NCBI GenBank assembly: GCA_945869245.1
Contig: CAMBOY010000134.1
Location: 1 to 8,249 of the forward strand
Source: Hydrogenophaga intermedia
Lineage (GTDB): Bacteria; Pseudomonadota; Gammaproteobacteria; Burkholderiales; Burkholderiaceae_C
Length of the DNA: 8,249 nucleotides
Direction of reading: 5' to 3'
The notes beneath the pieces are model-generated. The model saw nothing but the letters and a program-made list of their open reading frames with translations. It had not been told where the DNA came from and searched no databases. The first letter of the stretch is position 1, and every line of letters starts with the position of its first letter. The position numbers and the translations under genes were made by a program. Of this stretch, positions 1 to 5,240 are shown piece by piece.

Positions 1-25
1 GCACTGTGGTGCGCGCACTTCGTTT

Positions 26-90
26 GGTCTGTTCGTCAACGCACGCTGCTCACACCGGTCTTGCGTACTCGGTACCCCACCGAACAGACC
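26..90. repeat. 10-bp perfect inverted repeat with 45-nt spacer
   Basis: GGTCTGTTCG at 26-35 is the exact reverse complement of CGAACAGACC at 81-90. Inside the 45-nt spacer a shorter ACCG/CGGT pair (about 54-57 and 70-73) could stack in the same fold. There is no T-run after the right arm, so it does not look like a standard intrinsic terminator. It could be an mRNA leader structure or a pair of half-sites for a regulator of the gene at 190. Confidence 0.4.
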
Positions 91-178
91 CACCACCGAC
101 CCGGTGCGCCAATCGGCTCTGCAACGGAACCCCAACGCGCCCACCTTCCTGCGCACGCCCCGAGTTCCAAGCCCCACC

Positions 179-184
179 AAGGAG
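179..184 (+). promoter_or_regulatory. Ribosome binding site deciding the start at 190
   Basis: AAGGAG lies 5 nt before the ATG at 190. The same frame is open back to a TTG at 61, but that extension has no Shine-Dalgarno sequence and translates to low-complexity sequence, so 190 is the better start. Confidence 0.7.
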
Positions 185-189
185 TCCCC

Positions 190-690
190 ATGCAGACCCT
201 ATCCACAACCGCGCTCAGGCCATCGGGTGATGTTTCTGGCGCACCCTTGGTGTGCCTTCGCTCCACCAACGAGCGCCCCGTTCGGACCGCGACACCAGAC
301 GAACAGTTCATCGACATGCTGGGCGCCTTTCGCCGCACAGGGGGGTTGGCCCGCGGCCATGAAGTGGCATCGCTCCTGTACACAAGGGCCGGTCTGAATG
401 TCAGCACGCTGGCCAGATGGATGGTGGAAGGCGAGGTCGTCTACCTCGAATGGCAACACGACACGTGGTTTCCGATGTTTCAGTTCAGCGGCCAGGATCT
501 GTTGACTCGCCGGTGTGTCCGCCAGGTGCTGAAAGAATTTGACGGTGTGCTGGACCGGTGGGAAATCGCCCAATGGTTTGCGTGCCCGTCTGCCACCTTG
601 GGCCTTCGCTCACCCGCCGACGACATGGCGCGCAACCCGGATCGGGTGCTCGAAGCGGCGCGCTCGTTCCGGTATGCCGTCGATGCCTAA
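190..690 (+). CDS. Orphan protein with MbcA/ParS/Xre-like C-terminal domain (DUF2384-like)
   Basis: The 166-aa product appears cytoplasmic, with no signal peptide or membrane segment. Residues 38-62 (DEQF...GGLARGHEVASLL) and 70-80 look like a short helical region followed by an LARWMVEGEVVYLEW segment. Residues 89-99 (WQHDTWFPMFQF) lead into a C-terminal part at about 105-166. That part has the pattern LDRWEIAQWF..P...LGLRSPAD...RNPDRVLEAAR, which resembles the toxin-binding domain of MbcA/ParS/Xre antitoxins, where a W..A.WF..P...L.G..P motif precedes a final helix. This assignment rests on remembered pattern only. Antitoxins of this class normally sit next to a RES-domain toxin; none is present here, so a regulatory or non-toxin role is as likely. 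The start is chosen on the AAGGAG at 179. A decayed DUF427 fragment follows immediately. Confidence 0.6.
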   Translation: MQTLSTTALRPSGDVSGAPLVCLRSTNERPVRTATPDEQFIDMLGAFRRTGGLARGHEVASLLYTRAGLNVSTLARWMVEGEVVYLEWQHDTWFPMFQFSGQDLLTRRCVRQVLKEFDGVLDRWEIAQWFACPSATLGLRSPADDMARNPDRVLEAARSFRYAVDA

Positions 691-692
691 CG

Positions 693-906
693 CGCCCTCG
701 CGTTGCCGTCGCGCGGCAGCTGCTCCAGCCAGCGCCGGGTGGCTCGTTCTGCGAATGGAAAGGCCCGGCGCGTTACTGGAGCCTGGTTGGCGGTGACAGC
801 AGCCTGCCATCCAACGCCTGGAGCTACCCACAGCCACTGGCCGGCGCCGAGGCGCCAGCTGCCTGCCGCTCGGTTGCGCCGGTATTGGGCTGGCGCACCA
901 GCGTGC
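693..906 (+). pseudogene. Decayed DUF427-family fragment
   Basis: Read in the frame whose codons begin at 693, this stretch gives RPRVAVARQLLQPAPGG, then SFCEWKGPARYWSLV, then AWSYPQPLAGAEA. This matches the characteristic core of DUF427 (PF04248) proteins: a CEWKG..RYW segment followed by AWSYP.P. After about 878 the likeness shifts to the +1 frame (YWAGAPACDG, about 883-912), where the family normally has a FY.GR.DAC.V.G-like segment. A frameshift near 877-882 is therefore likely. There is no start codon with the expected N-terminus because the frame runs back into the unrelated gene ending at 690, and the usual C-terminal QPGGFYGGW block is absent. I read it as a remnant truncated at both ends and frameshifted. 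DUF427 function is not established. The remnant abuts the start of the downstream hydrolase, which makes that start harder to place. Confidence 0.55.
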
Positions 907-925
907 GACGGCCGACAATGTGCGG

Positions 926-1702
926 ATGGCAACGCTGATCCATCACGCACGCAAGGGCTGCACCGCGCTGGTGGCTGCGGCTGCGGTGATGGTCGCGATG
1001 GCCACCCCGCTCGGGCCTGCGGCGGCGTCGCCTGTGCAGACCACGGTGCACACCGTTGACGGCCACCGGGTCACGCTAGACATATACCCCGCCGTTGGCC
1101 CGCCGCGCGGTGCCGCCATCCTCTCGCACGGCTTCACGCGCAACCGGCGCACGCTGGCGGGCCATGCGCAGGCGCTGGCCGATGCCGGTGTGCTGGTGCT
1201 GACGCCAGACCTGCCCTGTACCTTCGATTTCCGCTGCAACGCCCGGGCCCTTGCGGCCATGGTGGGCGCGCTGCGCGCAGGCGGAACCTTCGGCGCCCCG
1301 GTGGAGCGGGTCATGCTCGTGGGCTTTTCCGCTGGCGGGCTGTCCAGTGTGCTGGCGGCAGACACGCCAGGCGTGGTCGGCTATGTGGGTTTGGACCCGT
1401 TCGACCGCTCGATGCCTGACGAAGCTGAGCGGCTGGGCCGGGCGGCGGCCGCCCGGCTTCAGACCGAGGCGCTGCTGCTGCGCGCGCCGCCATCGAGCTG
1501 CAACGCAGAAGCCGTGGCCGCTGCCTGGGCAAGCGCGCTGCCCGCGCTGTGGCGAGACGAAGTCATCACCGGCGCGTCGCACTGCGACTTCGAGTCGCCC
1601 ACCGACTGGATCTGCCGCCTGGCCTGCGGCGACACCGACCCAGCGCGCCAGCAGCGCGTGCGGCAGGCCTTGCTGGAAGCCGCAGCCCGCTGGATGCGCT
1701 GA
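926..1702 (+). CDS. Predicted secreted alpha/beta hydrolase
   Basis: The product is about 258 aa. Its N-terminus has basic residues (HHARKG), a hydrophobic Ala/Val core and a probable signal-peptidase site near PAAA-SP, so it is probably exported. Numbered from the GTG at 920, an SHGF oxyanion-type motif lies at 69-72, the nucleophile elbow G-F-S-A-G-G at 135-140 (Ser137), and a candidate catalytic His in ASHCDF at 221. The acid residue is probably Asp159 (GLDPFD), though I cannot fix it. Cysteines at 100, 106, 194, 222, 232 and 236 could form disulfides in the periplasm. The family covers esterases, lipases and dienelactone hydrolase-like enzymes; the substrate cannot be told from sequence. 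The start could be GTG 920 or ATG 926; neither has a good Shine-Dalgarno sequence and the frame is open back to 797. It converges with the minus-strand gene ending at 1787, and I see no strong terminator in the 84-nt gap. Confidence 0.8.
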   Translation: MATLIHHARKGCTALVAAAAVMVAMATPLGPAAASPVQTTVHTVDGHRVTLDIYPAVGPPRGAAILSHGFTRNRRTLAGHAQALADAGVLVLTPDLPCTFDFRCNARALAAMVGALRAGGTFGAPVERVMLVGFSAGGLSSVLAADTPGVVGYVGLDPFDRSMPDEAERLGRAAAARLQTEALLLRAPPSSCNAEAVAAAWASALPALWRDEVITGASHCDFESPTDWICRLACGDTDPARQQRVRQALLEAAARWMR

Positions 1703-1786
1703 GCCGATCCCGCTGTTCTGGCCGTTTGGACCGGCTGGCAACGACGCCTTCGATGGGATGGCGCGCTGGCGCTGCTGCAGCGGCGG

Positions 1787-2182
1787 CTAGGGGTTTGCCT
1801 GCGCCAGCAAGTTGTCCAGCGCTTTTTGCAGCTCGGCGGTGTTGGCGGGCAGGTGTAGCGTGCCAACCAGGCTCCCCGTCGCCGAAAACATCACCACCGA
1901 ACCATTGGTCGCACCAAAGCGCGTGCCAAAGGCTTGTCCGTGCGGGGCACCCAAGGGCGCCACCAAGAAGGCGATGCGTTCGGCGTACGCACCACGCAAG
2001 TCGTCCATCATGCCCATGACCTCCATACCGCCCATGGACTGGATGTCATAGGCCAGCACCAGCGCGGGTTGCCCTTGCCCAATGCGCGCCAGATCGGTCG
2101 AGTACGGACTGCGCGGCAACTGGCTCCAGACCAGCGCGAGGACGCCCCCGATGATGGCCAAGTAAATCAGCCATTTGCGCAT
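1787..2182 (-). CDS. Membrane-anchored thioredoxin-fold-like protein lacking CXXC
   Basis: The product is 131 aa from the ATG at 2182, or 142 aa from the ATG at 2215. I prefer 2182 because an AAGG lies about 10 nt upstream and the protein then begins MRKW directly before a single membrane helix (LIYLAIIGGVLALVW). The rest is predicted periplasmic. In 142-aa numbering, residues 49-133 line up with a thioredoxin fold: strand ALVLAYDI (51-58), SMGGMEVMGMMDDL (60-73) where thioredoxins have WCGPCK plus helix, strand IAFLVAPL (81-88), FGTRFG (97-101), strand SVVMFSATGS (106-115) and a final helix. The protein contains no cysteine. Met61-Gly-Gly-Met64 occupies the CXXC site, and the conserved cis-Pro position reads Asn-Gly-Ser. 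It therefore cannot act as a thiol-disulfide oxidoreductase. It diverges from the ccm operon. The fold assignment is by eye. Confidence 0.65.
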   Translation of the reverse strand: MRKWLIYLAIIGGVLALVWSQLPRSPYSTDLARIGQGQPALVLAYDIQSMGGMEVMGMMDDLRGAYAERIAFLVAPLGAPHGQAFGTRFGATNGSVVMFSATGSLVGTLHLPANTAELQKALDNLLAQANP

Positions 2183-2243
2183 GCGCGAAAGACCTTGGTG
2201 TTGAACGTTTGTCATAGCGATCAGTCTCAGTCAGAACACAGGC

Positions 2244-2269
2244 GGGCAGCCTTTCAGCCAGCGCTGCCC
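2244..2269. repeat. 7-bp dyad in the divergent intergenic region
   Basis: GGGCAGC (2244-2250) and GCTGCCC (2263-2269) are perfect reverse complements separated by 12 nt. The dyad lies between the minus-strand gene and the presumed ccm promoter, so it could be an operator acting on either side. In a GC-rich genome a 7-bp dyad may also be chance. Confidence 0.3.
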
Positions 2270-2293
2270 CAATGGAGTAAATGGTACGTGCGG

Positions 2294-2322
2294 CACATCA
2301 AAAACTGGATGCAACCTACAAT
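2294..2322 (+). promoter_or_regulatory. Candidate ccm operon promoter
   Basis: TACAAT at 2317-2322 matches the sigma-70 -10 consensus at five of six positions and lies in the most AT-rich part of the divergent region, about 95 nt before ccmA. No good -35 is present at 16-18 nt spacing (the sequence around 2294-2299 is CACATC), so the promoter would be weak or activator-dependent. A competing option is TTGAAC (2322-2327) as -35 with a poor AT-rich -10 near 2344-2350. Confidence 0.35.
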
Positions 2323-2356
2323 TGAACCTGAAGATTGGTAACAAATTTTGCTGCTT

Positions 2357-2381
2357 TCCTCGTTGCGCGTCGCACCGAGGA
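2357..2381 (+). promoter_or_regulatory. Hairpin in the presumed ccmA leader
   Basis: TCCTCG (2357-2362) pairs with CGAGGA (2376-2381) and TGCG (2364-2367) pairs with CGCA (2371-2374), with one T/C mismatch between the two blocks and a 3-nt CGT loop. This is a 10-bp helix. It is not followed by a T-run on either strand, so it is not an ordinary terminator. It sits 38 nt before the ccmA start, which itself has only a weak ribosome binding site, so a role in mRNA stability or translation is possible. Confidence 0.4.
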
Positions 2382-2418
2382 TGTTGGTTCCTGACTCACC
2401 TCTTCCAAGCCACCTTCG

Positions 2419-3096
2419 ATGACGGACCCTCTGCTGGCCCCCTATCTTTCTGCTCACGACCTGACCTGTGAACGCAGCGAACGCCTGCTGTTCAAGCGCC
2501 TGAACTTTACCCTGACAAAGGAACAGTTGTTGCTGGTGCAGGGCGGCAATGGCCAGGGAAAAACCAGTCTGCTGCGTTTGTTGACCGGCCTCGGGCGGCC
2601 AGACGCGGGCGAGGTGCGCTGGCGCGGCGAGCCGATCGCGCGGTGCCGCGAGAGCTACCACCGGGAAATGGCTTATCTGGGCCACGCCAACGGCATCAAG
2701 GACGAACTCAATCCGGTCGAGAACCTGCGCTTTCACGGCGCCTTGCACAGCCGGGCCTTCGAACGTGACCAAGCGGTGGCCACGCTCAAGCGCTTGGGCC
2801 TGTCCCGCTGCCTTGATCTGCCTTGCCGCGCGCTGTCGTTCGGCCAGCGCCGCCGCGTGGCTTTGACCGCCTTGTTGCTGGCGGGTGCGAGCCTCTGGAT
2901 ACTGGACGAGCCACTCACCGGGCTGGATGTGCACGCGGTCGCCTTGGTGGAGGGCCTGATCCGTGACCACCTGCAGGCGGGGGGCATGGTGGTGGCCACC
3001 ACCCACCAGGTGATGAACCTGGAGGGCGTCGATGTGCAACGCCTGGTGGTCGGCCAAGTGGCTGCGCCTCAGGGCATGCGCCCAGAAAGCCACTGA
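2419..3096 (+). CDS. ccmA: Heme exporter ATP-binding protein CcmA
   Basis: This 225-aa ABC ATPase is the cytoplasmic engine of the CcmABCD complex. Its ATP hydrolysis releases holo-CcmE from CcmC/D for delivery of heme to the ligation machinery. Walker A is at 42-49 (GGNGQGKT, Lys48). The CcmA-typical segment YLGHANGIK at 86-94 occupies the Q-loop region. The ABC signature is at 139-143 (LSFGQ), Walker B at 159-164 (LWILDE), the D-loop at 168-170 (GLD) and the switch His at 196 (ATTHQ). The length suits the family, which is close to 200-230 aa. The start ATG 2419 has only a poor Shine-Dalgarno sequence, but no better in-frame start is seen upstream. It is the first gene of the operon, and ccmB starts 1 nt after its stop. 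Confidence 0.96.
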   Translation: MTDPLLAPYLSAHDLTCERSERLLFKRLNFTLTKEQLLLVQGGNGQGKTSLLRLLTGLGRPDAGEVRWRGEPIARCRESYHREMAYLGHANGIKDELNPVENLRFHGALHSRAFERDQAVATLKRLGLSRCLDLPCRALSFGQRRRVALTALLLAGASLWILDEPLTGLDVHAVALVEGLIRDHLQAGGMVVATTHQVMNLEGVDVQRLVVGQVAAPQGMRPESH

Positions 3097-3097
3097 G

Positions 3098-3766
3098 ATG
3101 GGGCACTTTTTCTGGAGCGTTCTGCTCCGCGACCTCACGCTCGCCGCTCGGCGGCGCAGCGACTGGCTGACCGCGCTGTTTTTCTTTGTCATGGTGACCA
3201 GCCTGTTCCCGCTGGGGGTCGGGCCTGAACCCGAGTTGCTGCAGCGCATCGGCCCGGGCGTGTTGTGGGTGGCGGCCACCCTGGCCTCTTTGCTGTCTTT
3301 GTCGCGGCTGTTTGAAGACGACCACCGCGATGGCAGTCTGGAACAAATGGTGCTGTCGCCGGCGTCTACCGTGCTGCTGGTGCTGGGCAAGGCCGCCGCG
3401 CATTGGCTGGTCTACGGCATCCCCCTGTTGCTGATTGCGCCGTGGCTGGGCATCCAGTTCAACCTGTCGGCTGATGCCATCTTGGTGCTGGTGTTTTCGC
3501 TGCTGCTGGGCACACCGATTCTTTCCCTACTGGGCGCAGCCGGTGCGGCGCTGACGCTGGGCTTGCGCGGCGGCGGTGTGCTGCTGACGCTGCTGATTCT
3601 GCCCTTGTATATTCCGGCCCTGATTTTTGGTGCTGGCGCGGTGGACAGCGTGATGGCGGGAACCAGTGCCGAGGCACACTTGTCTCTGTTGGGTGCCTTC
3701 ATGCTGGTCTCGTTTCTGGTTGCGCCCTGGATCGCAGCCGCTTCATTAAAGGTGTCTCTGGAATGA
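3098..3766 (+). CDS. ccmB: Heme exporter membrane protein CcmB
   Basis: This 222-aa integral inner-membrane protein is the permease-like subunit that pairs with CcmA in the CcmABCD holo-CcmE release complex. Six hydrophobic segments are visible at roughly residues 22-40, 53-70, 92-117, 126-152, 160-180 and 195-216. The conserved cytoplasmic block LFEDDHRDGSLEQ lies at 71-83, between helices 2 and 3, and is a hallmark of CcmB. The frame is open back to 3032, but ATG 3098 gives the family's usual N-terminus (F-W-S-V-L-L-R-D-L) and length, and it starts one nucleotide after the ccmA stop. The last codons overlap ccmC in an ATGA, implying translational coupling. Confidence 0.95.
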   Translation: MGHFFWSVLLRDLTLAARRRSDWLTALFFFVMVTSLFPLGVGPEPELLQRIGPGVLWVAATLASLLSLSRLFEDDHRDGSLEQMVLSPASTVLLVLGKAAAHWLVYGIPLLLIAPWLGIQFNLSADAILVLVFSLLLGTPILSLLGAAGAALTLGLRGGGVLLTLLILPLYIPALIFGAGAVDSVMAGTSAEAHLSLLGAFMLVSFLVAPWIAAASLKVSLE

Positions 3767-4497
3767 GATTTTTTCACTTCGCCTCGCCGTCCACCTTCTA
3801 CCACCTGGCGGGCAAAGCCATCCCATGGACCGCCTGGACGGCGGGCATTCTTGCTGTGCTGGGCCTGTACATCGGCTTTTTTGTGGCGCCCACCGATTTT
3901 CAGCAGGGCGAGGCGTACCGCATCATCTTCATCCATGTGCCTGCGGCCTGGATGGGCATGCTGATCTACCTGGTGATGGCGTTCTGGGGGGCCGTGGGCC
4001 TGGCTTTCAACGCGCGCCTGCCTTTTATGATGATGCGGGCGCTGGCGCCCACCGGCGCCATCCTGACTTTTGTTTCACTGTGGACCGGCGCGGTGTGGGG
4101 CAAGCCCATGTGGGGCACCTGGTGGGTCTGGGACGCGCGCCTGACCTCGACGTTGATCCTGCTGTTCCTCTATATTGGTACGCTGGCCCTGTGGTCGGCC
4201 ATCGACGATGTCAAGCGCAGCGACCGCGCGGGCGCCTTGTTGACCTTGATTGGGGCGGTCAATGTGCCGATCATCCTGTTCTCGGTGGTCTGGTGGAACA
4301 CGCTACACCAGGGTTCTACGGTTGGCGTGTCTCACGCCCCCAAAATGGCCGCCACCATGCTGCAGGGCCTGATGCTCATGACCGCAGCCGCCTGGGCCTA
4401 CGCCATTGCCGCGACCCTGGTGCGCGTGCGGCGCATCATTCTGGAGCGTGAGCGAAAAACCGAATGGGTGAACGAAATCCTGCAGAAGGGGTCTTGA
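3763..4497 (+). CDS. ccmC: Heme transfer protein CcmC
   Basis: This 244-aa inner-membrane protein of the heme handling protein family binds heme at the periplasmic face and attaches it to CcmE. Six membrane helices are apparent. The periplasmic tryptophan-rich WWD domain is at 112-124 (WGKPMWGTWWVWD). The two heme-ligating histidines known from the family appear as His58 (FIHVP) and His182 (TLHQG), close to His60 and His184 of the E. coli protein. The start overlaps the ccmB stop as ATGA, and ccmD begins 1 nt after the stop. Nothing is missing; length and motifs are standard. Confidence 0.96.
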   Translation: MRFFHFASPSTFYHLAGKAIPWTAWTAGILAVLGLYIGFFVAPTDFQQGEAYRIIFIHVPAAWMGMLIYLVMAFWGAVGLAFNARLPFMMMRALAPTGAILTFVSLWTGAVWGKPMWGTWWVWDARLTSTLILLFLYIGTLALWSAIDDVKRSDRAGALLTLIGAVNVPIILFSVVWWNTLHQGSTVGVSHAPKMAATMLQGLMLMTAAAWAYAIAATLVRVRRIILERERKTEWVNEILQKGS

Positions 4498-4498
4498 T

Positions 4499-4690
4499 AT
4501 GGAATGGGCCAGTTGGTCAGATTTTTGGAGCATGGGGGGCCGGGGGTTCTTCGTCTGGAGCGCGTATGGCGTCACAGCGATCTGTGTCCTGGCCGAAATT
4601 GTGTGGCTGAGGCGCTCGGTGCGCCAATCGCGCAGCCGCCTCGTGCGCATGCAGCAATGGGACTCGTCACAAGAGGGATCGGAGTCATGA
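4499..4690 (+). CDS. ccmD: Heme exporter protein CcmD
   Basis: This 63-aa small protein has one membrane helix (about residues 18-36, FVWSAYGVTAICVLAEIVW) after a WSMGGRGFFVWSAYG segment. That segment matches the MGGHG-FYVW-SYG type N-terminus of CcmD. The tail is strongly basic (RRSVRQSRSRLVR) and presumably cytoplasmic. CcmD stabilises the CcmC-CcmE complex and is required for release of holo-CcmE. A GAAGGGG ribosome binding site lies at the end of ccmC, 1 nt separates the two genes, and the stop overlaps the ccmE start as ATGA. Its position between ccmC and ccmE makes the call secure despite low sequence conservation in the family. Confidence 0.93.
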   Translation: MEWASWSDFWSMGGRGFFVWSAYGVTAICVLAEIVWLRRSVRQSRSRLVRMQQWDSSQEGSES

Positions 4691-5136
4691 AGCCTCGGTA
4701 CAAAAAACTGTCCATCATCGCGGTCGCGCTGGTGGGTCTGAGCGGCGCCACCGCGCTGGTGCTCAACGCGTTTCAGTCCAACCTGGTGTTCTTCTTTTCG
4801 CCCTCCGATGTCCACCAGGGCAAGGCGCCGGTGGACCGGGTGTTCCGCATCGGCGGCCTGGTGAAAGAAGGCAGCGTCAAGCGCGAACCCGACGGGCTGA
4901 CCACCAGTTTTGTGGTCACCGATACCGCACAATTCATCCCAGCTGTCTACACCGGCATCCTTCCCGATCTGTTCGCCGAGGGCAAGGGTGTGGTGGCCGA
5001 CGGCACACTCGGCAGCGACGGTCTGTTTACCGCCAATCGGGTGCTGGCCAAGCACGATGAAAACTACATGCCACCGGAAGCAGCCCAAGCCTTGGAACAG
5101 GCAAAAGAAGCAGGGAAAACCCTGAAACCGTATTGA
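4687..5136 (+). CDS. ccmE: Cytochrome c-type biogenesis heme chaperone CcmE
   Basis: This 149-aa periplasmic heme chaperone is anchored by one N-terminal helix (about residues 8-28) after a basic MKPRYKK start. The body is an OB-fold beta barrel. The heme-binding motif near the C-terminus is LAKHDENYMPPE, with His123 as the residue that forms the covalent bond to the heme vinyl group and Tyr127 as the accompanying axial ligand. This is therefore the common H-type CcmE rather than the Cys variant. The frame is open upstream to 4504, but ATG 4687 gives the right N-terminus and overlaps the ccmD stop (ATGA). The 13 residues after the motif's PPE (AAQALEQAKEAGK) are a typical flexible tail. The next gene does not follow directly, which is the only such break in the operon. 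Confidence 0.96.
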   Translation: MKPRYKKLSIIAVALVGLSGATALVLNAFQSNLVFFFSPSDVHQGKAPVDRVFRIGGLVKEGSVKREPDGLTTSFVVTDTAQFIPAVYTGILPDLFAEGKGVVADGTLGSDGLFTANRVLAKHDENYMPPEAAQALEQAKEAGKTLKPY

Positions 5137-5159
5137 CCAGCCAGGCGGACACGCGGACC

Positions 5160-5177
5160 CAAAAAGGAACCTTTTTG
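5160..5177 (+). repeat. 18-bp near-perfect palindrome between ccmE and ccmF
   Basis: CAAAAAGG (5160-5167) and CCTTTTTG (5170-5177) are exact reverse complements separated by only AA. As RNA it would form a short-loop stem with an A-rich 5' arm and U-rich 3' arm, somewhat like a weak bidirectional terminator. As DNA it could be a protein-binding site. It begins 24 nt after the ccmE stop. Confidence 0.5.
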
Positions 5178-5199
5178 TGGTGCGCACGATCTGCGTAAA

Positions 5200-5215
5200 G
5201 CTGCGCAAGAGCAGC
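5200..5215 (+). repeat. Small hairpin upstream of ccmF
   Basis: GCTGC (5200-5204) and GCAGC (5211-5215) form a 5-bp stem with a 6-nt loop, 22 nt downstream of the AT-rich palindrome and just before the ccmF ribosome binding site. Two copies of the self-complementary TGCGCA nearby (5181-5186 and 5202-5207) add to the structured nature of this gap. Confidence 0.3.
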
Positions 5216-5226
5216 ACATGGCCCAC

Positions 5227-5233
5227 AAGGAAG
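5227..5233 (+). promoter_or_regulatory. Ribosome binding site of ccmF
   Basis: AAGGAAG lies 7 nt before ATG 5241. It is a strong site, as expected for a gene that cannot be translationally coupled to ccmE across the 104-nt gap. Confidence 0.6.
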
Positions 5234-5240
5234 CTTTTCC

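Larger units (their letters stand above)
1..189. other. Non-coding leader upstream of the first gene
   Basis: I find no convincing gene here. The open frames crossing it have low-complexity, proline- and arginine-rich translations typical of GC-rich non-coding DNA. The stretch contains a 10-bp inverted repeat (separate entry) and ends in a good ribosome binding site for the gene at 190. No clear sigma-70 promoter stands out. The end of whatever gene lies to the left is not visible. Confidence 0.5.

Noticed and set aside
61..189. N-terminal extension of the first gene to a TTG at 61
   Set aside because: There is no Shine-Dalgarno sequence at 61, the translation is low-complexity, and a good AAGGAG precedes ATG 190.
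1703..1786. Possible terminator between the convergent hydrolase and thioredoxin-like genes
   Set aside because: The best pairing is only GCCG/CGGC with a 7-nt loop and no T-run; too weak to call.
3032..3097. Upstream start for ccmB inside ccmA
   Set aside because: It would add 22 residues not typical of CcmB and overlap ccmA deeply; ATG 3098 fits the family.
2254..3390. Minus-strand open frame of 378 codons opposite ccmA and ccmB
   Set aside because: It is a mirror frame of two real genes, with no recognisable domain and Gln/His-rich composition.
4303..5226. Minus-strand open frame of 307 codons opposite ccmC-ccmE
   Set aside because: It is antisense to three overlapping real genes and has no motif or ribosome binding site.
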